Source: Caenorhabditis elegans
Taxonomy: Eukaryota; Nematoda; Chromadorea; Rhabditida; Rhabditidae
Length of the DNA: 64,000 nt
Assembly: GCF_000002985.6 (NCBI RefSeq)
Contig: NC_003280.10
Coordinates: 9,482,501 to 9,546,500, forward strand
Reading direction: 5' to 3'
In this document: positions 47,363 through 59,159 of the stretch, one piece after another
Position numbering within the stretch: position 1 is the first letter of the stretch
Layout: the number at the start of each line of letters is the position of its first letter
Position numbers and translations under genes: made by a program
The notes under the pieces: model-generated
What the model saw: the letters and a program-made list of their open reading frames with translations, nothing else
The model's database searches: none
What the model was told of the DNA's origin: nothing

Positions 47363-48016
47363 CAATTTTTATTCTGTTTGTAAATTATATTTTGTTTCCA
47401 TCCTGAACACTCCTTCTGGTTTCACATCGGATTCAAAAGTTAATTTATTTATTCAAAATGTGTTTTTATTTGAGTTGATGTTGTATCCGTAGATTTTCAA
47501 TTTTAAGTTCGTTTTGACTGAAACATATTTTACTGGAATTTATTCATTTTAATATATGTCATGCTTTTTGCTTCTGAATAGGGAACCTATAAAGGCAATC
47601 ATATTACTTTTGTTTTCGCTTTCAAAATTGAATTTCCCAATTTTCACTGACATAATTAACAACCAAAAAACCTGTCTGAAGAAAATCGTGTTTTCCTTTT
47701 ATGGCAAGCGTGTAAAATTGAATCTAACAAAGAGCCGGAAGAAAATTGAAAAGTTTGATCAACTTAGACGTCACGTGGTTTGGTATAAAGACTATTTTCA
47801 ATTCGAGGTGTTCTTATAAGAATATATTGAAAACAACGTTTGTTTTGTCATGTTATGCTGATTGATTCGAAAAATATATTTTGCTTTGAAACTAAATTGA
47901 GCTCAAACTTATTATAATAAAAATGAATTGAAAATAAAAACTTTCCCTATTTTCCCTAACACTTTCATAAATCCCATTAAATACTTATATTGTAAATTTT
48001 TTTTTAGAAATCAACA
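47363..48016. other. Intergenic between sra genes
   Basis: AT-rich 3' and 5' flank. An 87-codon frame at 47556-47819 has no splice signals or family similarity and is judged chance. Confidence 0.5.
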
Positions 48017-48753
48017 ATGTCGTATGTAAAGTGTGCTCCAGAAGAAATCATAGAAAGATTCGAAAGTATACATCAAAAATCATCTCAAATTGTCTATCTT
48101 GCAGCAATAATTTCCACATTTATTACGACATATTTTGCTATAAAAGTTATCTTTACCCAATCTTTTTTCGAAATGTCCACAAAGATTCTATTAGTTCAAA
48201 ACTTATTTTACACGAATTTATATCAATTGTTCTACGGATTTGAAGCAATTGGAATGTTGTACAGAAGCTTCTTTCTCACAAATGAGCCTTGCCGTCGTCA
48301 ACACACATTCTGCATCGGACCGAAAACTGTTGGCAGTCTTATCAGCAAGAAAATCGATAAATTTCAGAGTCCGTTTCAAAGTTCGAGCTCGATTCCAAAA
48401 GCAACAGCTGATCGAGTCAACTGAAGCCATTTGTTATTTAACACTTTCCCAGTTTTTGGCAGTCTTTGTAAATTCATCGGGTCTTGTGATAATGTCCTTT
48501 ATCTGGGACAGTATGTCTATTCAATTATTCTACGCTTTGATCGTTTGGCTCTATGTCAGTTTTTCTGCTATTTCACTATTTTCAATATAAAATTTTGCAG
48601 GCGTTCCCTGTTGTTGCATTGATGTTCCCCGTACTTTTGATTTATCAAATTCGAAAAAGTCGATCGCGGAGAGCTCTGAAGATTAAAGAAATTAAGAATG
48701 AGAAACAGACACAAGATGATCATATTAAGCAGATGACTGACATGTGGACTTAA
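48017..48753 (+). pseudogene. sra-4: Serpentine receptor class A lacking TM3-TM5 (sra-4 position)
   Basis: The N-terminal part (MSYVKCAPEEIIERFESIHQ through TM2 and FFLTNEPC) and the last two exons (48368-48554 of 187 nt and 48601-48753 of 153 nt, normal sizes) are well conserved. The middle is gone: only about 76 nt of unrelated sequence separates NEPC from the exon 2 acceptor, where intact members have about 380 nt encoding TM3 to TM5. Reading straight through shifts the frame (SPFQSSSS), and no donor in the remnant restores phase 2. The missing part includes the GMVYGQTGLLIER and WDDPL motifs. It is almost certainly non-functional as a receptor. The symbol is positional. Confidence 0.78.
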
Positions 48754-49810
48754 GTTCGCCAGAAAAATAAGCTTTTATGCAGTTTTATGTGAAAGTGATT
48801 AATTGTTTCTATTTTATCACTGTTGAAAAATAAAAACTTAAAAATGTAAAAAAATCTGCATATTTTTTAAACTACTTACAGTGTTGCAATACTGATATTT
48901 CCGCTTTTTAAGCAAATTCTAAATACCATTCACCAGTTAAAAAGTGCCGAAAACACATATCTCCAAAACATAAAAAATGAATAAATTATTTATGTTCAGG
49001 TATGGTGCATGAAAAAAATTAACAAGTCATATAAGACGGAGTCGAGCTTCAAGTTTTGGAAAAATACATAATACGAGCTGATCAAGAAGAAACAATATTT
49101 CTGGTTTAATGTGAAAACACTTCACTTCCTTTTAATTTCATATGCCAAATTTATTTGCATCTCTATTTTATAAATGTTACTGGAAAACATAAAACAGCCA
49201 TGATTGTTTTCAAAAAAGGATAACAACTTCAAACCCGCCAACAATGGTGATCTCTGATTTCGAAATTAGCTCAAAACGTCAGAAAATTGTTCTGGTTTGG
49301 AAAAATGTTCTACATGAAACCCTCATTAGTATTTTTTTCACAGTCTGAAAGAGATTTTTTTCAAAATGTCTAGAACCTTCTTTGTGATTGAACCTGATAA
49401 GTACATATTCAAAGCAGTGTTTTTGAAAATTCATATGATTTTTTAATGTAAATCTTTCATAAGTGATCATATTCTCAGCAAGCTATTGAAGCGCCTAGTA
49501 AAAGTAGCTTATTCATATCGACAATATATTTAAATCCTTTTGATACAAAAAACCATTTTTCACCATTTGAATAATGTAAAAATCCCTCAAGTTTAAGAAT
49601 TTCAAGATTTTAACCTGCAACGTGATCATTTGGGTTCAGTCAACTGAAAATAATTTCAAAATACGTTTTTTTTTCATATTTTCTTATTATTTTCATTTTC
49701 TGAACTTGTATTGTTTGAAACTATCAATGTCATTTCAAGTATTAATTTTTTTTAAATATCTCCTAAAGAACTTTTCTTATCACTTTTGTATTTTTCAGTT
49801 TCAAGATTTC
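48754..49810. other. Intergenic, 5' flank of the next receptor
   Basis: No gene seen. AT-rich, with several runs of T. A frame open upstream of the next ATG (from 49622) is interrupted by an acceptor-like TTTTTCAG just before the start and is taken as leader or intron. Confidence 0.5.
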
Positions 49811-51289
49811 ATGGCTACCATAGCTTGTGCATCAATCATAGAACAGCAAAGGTTGCGTAGTTCAAATTTTGTAATTGCTCAATACATTGATCTTCTTTGT
49901 ATTGTTATCACTTTTGTGACCACCTATCCAGCAATTCAATTGGTTTTGAACAAGTCATTATTCCAATGGTCCACGAAAATGCTCATTCTAGAAAGTTTAT
50001 TCTTTGCAAATTTGTATCAAATTTTTTATGGAATAGAAGCAATTACCATATTGTACAAACATCATTTCATGACAAGCGATTTCTGCAACATAATGCAGAC
50101 AGAATCCAATTGTGCACCTTATTTAAAAGTTATTCTAGGTACAACAGGCGGTATGATTTTTGCGCAAACTGGATTAATGATTGAAAGAACTTGTGCAACA
50201 TTTCTTGCAAGTTATAGAAAACGGAAAAGTGAAATTATTGGGTTTTCAATTACAATTATTGTGTTTTTCTGTAGTTCCATTACTGGAAAGCTTTTTATAT
50301 GGGATGACCCCTTGGATGGGATGGTTCTTGGATGCTTCATTCTTCCCAAAAATAGCTATAAACGGTACAACACTTATTTTACTGTCTGTACAGTTTTACC
50401 CTTATTCAATTTGGGAATATCCATTCTTCTGAAAATTTATAACACGAAACTGGAATATTCGTAAGTTTAATTTTTTTTATTATATTAGCATTGAGCATGT
50501 TCCCTATTTTCAGAAGCCGCTTTGAAGTGAGCGCTCGTTTCCAAAAACGTGAAGTCATTGATTCCACTGGAACAGTTTGCTTTCTAGCATTTTCTTTATT
50601 TATTTTATTGTTTATCTATTCTGTTGGAGTAGGGGCATTGAGACATTTGTTACACGAAAATATAATTTCACAAGAAGACTTCAATTTGTGTGTTGTTTGG
50701 CTTTATGTAAGTTTTTTAAAATCCCGTGTCACTTTTACATATTCAGTCGGTCAAATAAATCACGAAAAATTTCTCAGCTTTTCCTCAAATATTTCAAAAG
50801 TTCTCCGGCCGTTATATAGAAATTTTAGGGTTTCTCGTAATTTTCCAACATATAAAGAAACATTCCACAAGTTACTTTATCTGTTGAATTTCTTCACAAA
50901 TCCAGTTTTTAAACAGAGTGTTTGAGTCGGCTTTAATTCATGAACTTTCCTATAAAAGATGTGCGCACATAACTCGTCATTGTGTGAGCAAAAATGTTGG
51001 CAAAGTTCTAGTTATAGGCTGAACCAAAAAAGTACATCGAGTTTCTGTAGGCTGTAGAGGTCGCACTCTTGCCAGTAGTGAGCGGATCGTACGCCGAAAT
51101 CTGGTTCACTTTTCAATTAAAAAAAAATACTTTCAGACAATTCCATTCATTGCAATGCTACTTCCATTACTCTTAATATATCGTATCCGCCGAACTCGTT
51201 CAAACAGAATTGAGATGTTAATTGAATTTACAAAACAAAAGCAATCTCAGGAGAACCATATTAGCCAGATGAAGAACATGTGGAGTTAA
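49811..51289 (+). CDS. sra-5: Serpentine receptor class A (sra-5 position)
   Basis: Three exons (49811-50460, 50514-50706, 51137-51289) give 331 residues. It starts MATIACASIIEQQRLRSSNF; I chose this ATG because the first exon then has the family's 650 nt and a splice-like TTTTTCAG precedes it. Seven helices are visible, with KMLILESLFFANLYQIFYGI, TTGGMIFAQTGLMIERTCATF, and the loop WDDPLDGMVLGCF. Exon 2 holds RFEVSARFQKREVIDSTGTVCF (two codons longer than in the other members). Exon 3 ends SQENHISQMKNMWS. Intron 2 is unusually long at 430 bp. The 3' end is followed within 200 bp by the tail of a retrotransposon. Symbol by order; confidence is higher for the family. Confidence 0.88.
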
Positions 51290-51708
51290 CAAGTTTAAAA
51301 AAATTTCATTGGAACTTGAAGATCATGTTTTCTGTATAACTGTCCATTTTTTAAAGCGAGTTTGCAATTTCTTGGAACAGCAATTCGATCTAAAGAACAG
51401 CGTACCATAACGCAGTTATTGTGGTGTTGATGAATTTTTAATAAATTTTTTTAAAATAAATCCTGATTTCTCATCTTTTTAATTTAATTTAATTTATTTA
51501 CGCTCGCGAGGAGACGTGGAAAAAGTTGAAGAAAAAAGAAAAATGTACACATACAATAGATCATAAATACAATACACTGAATAAGAGGGATAGAAACAAG
51601 AAGAATAAATAGGAACGAAAGTTTGTTAACAGGACAGTTAGGTCAGGAGGGAGGAAATAATGTTATGTGGGTAGTTCATGTTGCAATCATCAGTTGTCAG
51701 ACATCTCG

Positions 51709-54469
51709 TTATTCAAGATCTGATATATGTTTTAGAAACTTGGGGTTACTCAGCGTACGGTTTACAATAAAATGCTTTCTAGTTTTAGTTTTACATCTGC
51801 TCCATGAGACTTTCTTTTTGGAACGAGTTCGTGTGTTTTCAGAATATGTAAAAAATTGAGGTACGTTGAGATCTAGTTTACCATTAATCATCTTCATAAT
51901 AGTTTTTCTGTCATAGATTTGGCGCCGCGTTTGTAGTGTTGTGAGCTCAAAAAGTTCATTGCGTTCGGATGCAGATTTATACTCCGGGTCAGTTGGCGAG
52001 ATGTATTTGCCTTGTGTTCTACTGTATAATCGTCTAGTAAATGCGTTTTGAACTGACTCAATGGCTCTTGTTTCAGAGTTTTTAATTGGGCTAGTAATTA
52101 CCGTTCCATACTCAAGAAGAGGTCTAACAAAAGTTTTGTAAAGCAAGGTCATCAATCTTGGGTTTCTACTGTTATACATATTAAATATTTGACTAAGTTG
52201 ATATTTGGATGCATTTATGGCTTTTTTCCAGTGCTCCGTGAATTTTAGATTTGGAGCGATGAGAAAATCTAAATCTCTTGCAACATCTTCTTTTCTGATC
52301 GTTTGCCCGTTTATCGAGTACGAAAAGTCCTTTTTGTTGGTACCTAGTGTCATGTGTACCGTTTTACTGTTGTTCAGGTCAAGTTTTGACAATTTAGACC
52401 ACTCACTAACCAAGTTAATTGCCAGTTGCAATTTATTCTCGTTTTCCTTTTTTGGAGTCTTAACATATAATTTTGTGTCATCCGCAAATTGCTGACATTG
52501 CACATTCTCAGGTAGTATTGATGATATTTCATTCACGAACATTCCGAAAAGTACAGGCGAGAGAACTGCCCCCTGAGGCACTCCGCAGATGGCCTGCTTT
52601 ACACTGGAGAGGGTATTTCCTATTTTTACTCTAAATGTTCTATTTGCTAGGAATTGCTTAAACCAAATTAGAAGGTTCTTATTCAGGCCTATTTTTACTA
52701 ATTTTTCTAAGAGAAGATCATGAGCTATTCTATCGAATGCTTTGGAGTAATCCAAATAAATAATATCTACTTGAGCACCTTCGTCAATACTTTGAGTCCA
52801 ATAGTTAAGGCTATCTAGCAGATTGGTAATTGTTGATTTATTTCTGCGGAACCCGTGTTGGGTTGGGCTCCAAAAATTTTCATTCTTAAGAAATTCTTCT
52901 AATTTTCTAAGTAAGCATCGTTGGTCGAAAGTCTACAGACTCCTTTGGTTTGGGAACTTTGGATAAGGGTATGACCACAGACTGTGTCCATGATCTCGGG
53001 ACTACTCCCTGCATCATGCTGAGATTACATATTTGGGCTAGGGCGCTGCTTATAAACGGAGCAATTAATTTGATAAATGTGAACGGAATGTTGTCGGGGG
53101 TTAATGAACAGGAGTTTTTACTACTCATCAGACCTTTGTATATTTCGTGATCTGTGACCCAAGGAATCTCTTGTTTCGACTCATAATTTGCGGGTAACTG
53201 GAATGGGGAGTTTTGCTTATTGATGTAATGGGATTCAAACGCATCTGCGAGATAATTAGATTTAGCGTCATCCGTTGCGATGGTAGTACCGGATGAATCA
53301 GTTAAAGTTGGAACTGTCATTTTCCTGGGTTTCATTATTGATTTAGCGTGCTTAGTGAATGCACTATTACCTTTAGATTCTAACCGTTTCATTTCTGAGT
53401 TGCTAAGGAATTTGCGGAGTTTTTTCCTATGTTTTCTTGACAGTTTAATGTAGTCTAAGTAATCAGATGTATTTCTAGTGTTTCTGGCCTGTTCAAACGC
53501 TATATTAACAGTTTTTTGAAATGCTAAAAGGTAAGGTGGAAGGGACCTTGCATTTATCGGCACTATTACTTTCGGTATTGAGATGTTGAGGGCATTATCT
53601 ATATGATTCAGTAGGTTTTCATAAGAGTCGTTAATAGAGAAGCTCGAATTGAATACGGTGTCCCAGTTTATATTATCAAAGTATTTTGAGCATTGAATGA
53701 AATCAGCATGCTTGAAGTCGTAAATTTCTTGATTCGGGACTACTTTGGTTTGCAACAAGTCAAGAGAAAATTCAATTCTGTTGTGGTCGCTACTACCGAT
53801 TGGTGTCGTCACATAGACATTTTCAATTTTAATATTGGAAAGTACTAAATCTAAAACCTTCGTTTTCCTTGTTGGGCTTACCACATGGTTTTTGAGGCAG
53901 TTATTTTTACAGAAGTCAACAAATAATGTTCCTAGGCGTGTATCGGATTTGGGGTTGTCTTGACTCCAATTTATATCTCCGGCATTAAAGTCACCTACGA
54001 TTATAGAATTACCGCTATTATTGATCAGATCTTCTATTTTACTAATAAATACGTATGGTATTTTTATATGAACATGTTGGTGGTCTATAAACATTTATCA
54101 CTCGCAACGGTTCTACATCTACATTTAAGTCAACGGCAAGTATTTCATATGAATGAGGATCTGACTCTAAGCAATAATTTCTGATAAAACTTTTGTGTTC
54201 ACAACAGTACAAATGCCGCCACCTCTATGACCGTCTTTCCTATCTGTTCGGTATACATTATAATTCTTATTAGCACCTATTACTATGGAACTTGGTATTT
54301 TATTTGTCAACCATGTTTCTTGTAAACATATTACGCTATATTGCTCGGTTAGCGTAATTACTTGAATTTCGGAGCGGTTGGCAACTGATGATCTTACATT
54401 AGAAGCTAAAAACGATAATTTTAAATTAGGTGGTACAGAGCAAGCTATTACATTTCCTAGACTGGGCAA
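51709..54469 (-). pseudogene. Retrotransposon ORF2: endonuclease and reverse transcriptase, frameshifted
   Basis: Endonuclease motifs occur in order: ICLQETWL (near 54310-54335), YRTDRKDGHRGGGI, IIVGDFNAGDINW (near 53970-54000), TRKTKVLDLVLSN and SSDHNRIEF. After a long linker come SVDFRPTMLT, HGFRRNKSTITNLLDSLNYW, YLDYSKAFDRIAHD (RT motif A), GVPQGAVLSPVLFGMFVNEI, and FADDTKLY (catalytic Asp pair, motif C). The C-terminal part ends with SWSRCKTKTRKHFIVNRTLS. Frames break near 54170, near 54065 and near 52905. The catalytic residues are still legible, so decay is fairly recent. Copying of an RNA template at a nicked target is the family's known mechanism. Confidence 0.9.
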
Positions 54470-54471
54470 AC

Positions 54472-54756
54472 CTAGTTTTTTGAAGTAGAAACAGAGGGGG
54501 AGGCATCTAACATATTGACATCAGTGCTAATGGCTGTGAGGGATCGATTATTTTTACGGAGCTCATACAATTCTTTAAGTTCAGTGGGTGATAGCGATTT
54601 TCTAATAAATACGGGAGGGAGACTACCAGTGTTAAATGATCTTAGAGATTTAGACTTTGACAAAATATCGCGTTGGGTATAAGAATTGGGAAAAATTACT
54701 TTGATCAGGCGAGGTTTCTTATCCATTCGAGGTTTTCCGAGTCTGTAGATTGCCAT
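54472..54756 (-). pseudogene. Retrotransposon ORF1 C-terminal remnant
   Basis: The frame reads MAIYRLGKPRMDKKPRLIKV IFPNSYTQRDILSKSKSLRSF, the pattern found at the end of ORF1 proteins of CR1/Jockey-type elements (RLGK...RPIKV...L...SY...LRNAKNLR), which bind the element RNA. Upstream, in another frame, is a Lys/Glu-rich coiled-coil-like stretch. The N-terminal part of ORF1 is missing or unrecognisable, so the copy is 5' truncated. Confidence 0.65.
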
Positions 54757-55228
54757 AGGATCTTGTTTTTTTCTTTTTTTCTTTTTTCTTTTCTCATGCT
54801 GGATAACTCTTCCGCTTTTTTTTTCAAATTAGAAATATGTTTTTTGGAACTTTCAGTCAAGAAAACTGCAACCTAAAATAATTTTAAAAATCTATTGACC
54901 ATTATTTCAAATAGTATCTTTAGCTGCTCTAAAAATATAATTTTCAATTAATTATTGATAATAAAAAAATAATTCAAGAACCTTAAAATTTGAAACTATT
55001 TCAGAATGCTTCACTTGAAAAACCTTTTTTTCTCAAAATAAAAAGCTCATTTTTTAGTTTCCATTTTGATTTTATTTTTGTATTTTCAGCTGATCAACAA
55101 CTTTTCTTACTGGATTTCAATTTTTCCATATTACGTAATCAATTTACGAATTGTGGGAAATCCGAGCGAATTCGGCTTCTGACGAACTGAAAATTTATAA
55201 TTTTTATTTTTTTAGTTTTTTTCCCAAA

Positions 55229-56522
55229 ATGGAAAACCTAACTTGCGCTTCGTCTGTTGAGCAGGATCGTTTTGCCAGCTTGAACTTTATAATTTCTCAA
55301 TCGGTTGATCTAATAACATCATTTTTCACATATATGTTATCGATAATTGCTATCAAAATGGTTTTGAAACAATCAATATTCGAAACTTCAACTAAAATAC
55401 TATTATTTTTAAATATCTTCTACGCGAATCTTTATCAAATTGTATATAGTATCGACGTAGTGGTCATTCTTTACAAGCACTTTTTCATGCAGGAGGAAGT
55501 GTGTAGTTTATTGATATTAGAATCAAGTTGTGCTCCATTTTTGGAGACATTAATTGGTACTTCAAGTGGTATGATGTATTGTCAAACTGGATTATTGATT
55601 GAAAGATTCTGTGCTACATTTTTAAAAACCTATAATGGTAAGAAAACCATTTTTGTTGGAAGTTTTATTGCAATAGTTGTAATGATCTCTACCACATCAA
55701 CTGGGAAACTTGTAATTTGGGATGACCCATTAGACGATGCAGTTCTGGCGTGTTTTATATTTCCAAAGAAGAGTAAAGCAAGATCTACCATACACTTTTA
55801 CATAAGTACTGTTGTTTCGTTGTTTAATTTGGCAGCTTCTGTAGCATTGAACAAATACAACAAAACGTTGGAATATCAGTAATTTTTACTTATTTTGGCA
55901 TTTAAAAGTTTAGTACCATTTCCTGTTAATTTGAACACTTTTACTAAACACTTGTACTGAATAGCAGGGCTGTGCAGCTGTCGGTTTTTGGCAAGCGACG
56001 ATTTTTTCTAACAGCGGTACAGCCCTGCCAAACAGTCATCTCAAATTTCGAAAAATGTATAACCTTTATAAAAATTAAAAAATAATATAGCATTATTAAG
56101 TTTAATTCTCTCAAACTGAATATTTTTCCAGAGTTCGGTTCAAAATCTGCGCCCGATTTCATAAACGTCAAGTCATAGAGTCAACGGAGACAATTTGCTT
56201 TCTAAATTTCACTCAATTTGTATTCATGTTTATTTATTCATCTGGTAATTCTACATTGAAATCAATTCGTGATTACATCCAACCAGAGACATACAATTTT
56301 TGGGTCGTCTGGTGTTATGTACGTTATTACCGTTCATTATAATGCTCCTAGGAAATCTTAAGTTTTTAGACTGTCCCATTTATCGCATTAACATTTCCAC
56401 TACTTTTGATCTACAAAGTGAAGTCAACGCGTGGCATTCGAGCTCAGAAGATTGTACAGATTTCGAATACTAAGCAGACGCAAGATGAGCACATAAATCA
56501 GATGAAAGTTATGTGGGAATGA
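55229..56522 (+). CDS. sra-6: Serpentine receptor class A (sra-6 position)
   Basis: Three exons (55229-55878, 56132-56318, 56370-56522) give 329 residues. The start MENLTCASSVEQDRFASLNF follows a TTTTTTTAG-type acceptor and makes the first exon 650 nt. Visible are KILLFLNIFYANLYQIVYSI (TM2), TSSGMMYCQTGLLIERFCATF (TM3), WDDPLDDAVLACF, then RFKICARFHKRQVIESTETICF in exon 2 and a TQDEHINQMKVMWE tail. If the order-based name is right, it is sra-6, known for expression in ASH and PVQ neurons. Its 5' flank is dominated by the retrotransposon, leaving only about 350 bp of unique upstream sequence before the element. Intron 1 (253 bp) contains a hairpin built on GCAGGGCTGT near 55965-56030. Confidence 0.88.
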
Positions 56523-56820
56523 AATTTTTGATCTTGTTCGCAGTGTTCCAAAAAAAACCAAGTCATTTGATAAAACTCATTTTATTTGATTTTGAAAACG
56601 TCTTATAGTCATGTCTATCATGAATGTGTTATCTTTAAAAAAAACAGCGTGAGAAAAATATCAGAATGTGATCGCGAGGAGATTCCGGAGGATGGCTAGA
56701 AATGGAGCCCCACGTGAAAATTGTATCTGCGATTTTCTTACCGTTCATTTTAGATTATTGTATTTAACAGTTGATAGTCTATACTTTTATTTTGTCACAT
56801 TTATCTAAATACATGTTTAA

Positions 56821-58323
56821 TTAATTCCAAACATTTTTCATTTGTTTGATATGGTCCTCTTGTGTCTGCTTTGTACTTGTAAACTGTTTGATTATCATTA
56901 TTCGATTTGTATTAGAATATCGAATTCTATAGATCAGAAGAATTGGAAAGGATGCAGCAATGAATGGGATTGTCTGAAATTTGTTAGTTAAATTGTTTGA
57001 ATATATTGTGATATTAATGTATAACAACTCCAGTTTCAAAAAAAACTTACATAAACCCAAACGACCCAGAAATAATACTGCTCATAGCCAATAATTTCCC
57101 TGATAGTTCCAAGGAGGAACACACCGAATGAATAGATAAACATAAAGATGAATTGGAAAAACGTCAAAAAGCAGATTGTACTAGTTGAGTCAATTACTTC
57201 TCGTTTCCGAAATCTTGGACCTACGACGAATGGGGTTCTGAAATTGGCAAACATTTACCATTTTGAATCACTCATTACAGAATTTCTAATACTTTTTCAA
57301 ATCAAAAATCACAATTGAAGCTTCACCCTTTTTAAAACTTTTACTGCAATAGATGATGTTTGAAAAAATACTACACTGCCTGGAAATTTCCACTGTGATT
57401 ACAAGTACGAGTGGCAAAACAAAAGCTATAGTGAAATCCTAAGAGAGCCCTGGTTTTCCTATAAATGAATTACCTCGAAACAAGATTGAGTACTCTAGAA
57501 TAAGGTTTTAGTCTCCAAGAAGTACATACGATACTGTTAAGCAAAAATTATTTCTGAACTTTTTAGTTTCGCCTCCGAGAAAATTTCGTGCAGCTTTTTT
57601 TTCGAACATTCGAAACTGATGAATCAGAGACTGACTCACAAATGTTCAGCAGACCATGAAAGTTCAAACTTACGAATATTCTAGTTTTTCATTATGTCTT
57701 CGAATCAGAAGAGAAATGACCAAATTGAACAAGGAAATAAAAGTGCAAATACTGAAGAACATAGTGGATCTGTCGCGGCTTTTACTTGGCCATGAAGTAC
57801 ATGCAAGTTGATATTCAGACAATGGATCATCCCAAATAATTATTCGAGCAGTGCTTCCACTTAATAGCAATACAATAATAGAAGTGATGATGCCAGTTGC
57901 TAAGCTTTTCCTTTTCTCGTATTTCTTTATGAAAGTAGCACATGCTCGCTCAAAAAGCAAACCAGTTTGTCCATATACCATTCCACTTAAACCAGCAATA
58001 AACATTTCAAGATATAGCTGACAATTCGTTTCCGGTCTTAGTGGAATACACTTATCGTTAAGCTTGAAAAATGCAATGTTCAGTCGTTCAACAATAGTGA
58101 TGCCGAGAAATATTTGATGGATGTTTGCGGAGAATAGGTTTTGATAGAGTAGAATTTTAGTAGACAATTGAAAGATGCACTTCTTTTGTATGACTTTCAA
58201 CGCGAAAAATGTGAAGAATAACGTTGTAATTATTAGAACAAAATAAATTAATTGAGAAATTTTAAAATTCAAACTTTCAAGTCGAGCAATTTCAAGGTGA
58301 GAAGCACATTTTTGAGACGACAT
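56821..58323 (-). CDS. sra-7: Serpentine receptor class A (sra-7 position)
   Basis: The minus-strand receptor starts at 58323, MSSQKCASHLEIARLESLNF. The first exon is 650 nt (57674-58323), the second ends near 57240, and the last encodes TVPFIAASFP-type TM7 and TQEDHIKQMKNVWN. Helices carry KILLYQNLFSANIHQIFLGI, GLSGMVYGQTGLLFERACATF, and WDDPLSEYQLACTSW. Exon 2 begins TPFVVGPRFRKREVIDSTST, shared with the next two members, which form a subgroup. Intron 1 is long, about 430 bp. It is separated from the convergent upstream receptor's stop by about 300 bp. Symbol by order. Confidence 0.88.
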
Positions 58324-59159
58324 GATCTAGATGACTCTAGACTTTATTGTGAGAAAGAAATGAAACTGAAAACGTGCAGTGGGAGATTCTATCAAGAGAA
58401 TTCACTGAACCAGATACTCTAATATATCAACAGATCTAGGAAAATATTTTTTCAGAAGTGAGAAAAAATAATATAAAGGAAAGTACTATGTCTGATTATG
58501 AAAAAAAACGTTTTTATTTTGGAAACTGACGAAAAACTTCTGACCACGTATGGGTGTTTTTTCAGTGCAATGATTAAGACAAACGTCATTGAAAAGAAAT
58601 GTTCAAAAAAATTTTTTAAGAAAAGTGTTTCAAAAATTTTATTCGGATCTTTTACAAATTCATTACATGTGTTATTTAAACGTCTTTGAATATCTTGAAA
58701 TTTTTCTCTCGGATGAAATATTCGAACTGAACAATTTCCATGTGTCCAGGTTTGGAATTTATGTCATTTTTGGCGGTCTGTGCATATTTCCCGTATGTTC
58801 TGTCCGGCCAGTCCGTCGAGATTTCCTCACAAAAGAATCGAACACAGTTTTTCGATTCCTGTGTTTGACACTGTTTTCTATTTTTTTTGCAACATTGCTA
58901 CTAAAAGTTTATTTTTTGAAATGTTTGAGCATTGAGCATCTGCATATTTAGTCAGCACTTCCGGTACATTAGATTATCTGGGAAAGTTAGCAAAACAAGA
59001 ATTTCAAGAGACATTTTCTGTGATTTGTGATTTTTGGTCATTTTCAGTTCCTGGTGTGAAAGATTTTAAATAAACACCCTCGCACAAAATCGATCAGTGA
59101 TCACTTGAACTTTTCAAAATTTTATTTTAAAAATATAAACATTAATTTTGCATTCGTAG
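58324..59159. other. 5' flank of the 58.3 kb receptor
   Basis: No gene is supported. A GC-richer patch at 58740-58870 contains a 35-codon frame starting at 58761 (MSFLAVCAYFPYVLSGQSVE) after an acceptor-like TGTCCAG; it is too short to call. The rest is AT-rich. Confidence 0.4.

Larger units (their letters stand above)
51478..54880 (-). mobile_element. Decayed non-LTR retrotransposon (CR1/Jockey-like)
   Basis: The element reads on the minus strand. The 3' end (low coordinates) is a tail of four or five AATTA/TTTAA units at 51480-51500, typical of CR1-type elements that end in short tandem repeats rather than poly(A). From 5' to 3' it holds an ORF1-like C-terminus, an apurinic-type endonuclease, and a reverse transcriptase with a long C-terminal extension. 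At least three frameshifts make it immobile. The boundaries are approximate; no target duplication was found. It occupies the 5' flank of the receptor starting at 55229. Confidence 0.88.

Noticed and set aside
50941-51120. Intron segment with mixed composition considered as an inserted gene or ncRNA
   Set aside because: No inverted repeats, open frame or RNA motif; treated as a long intron.
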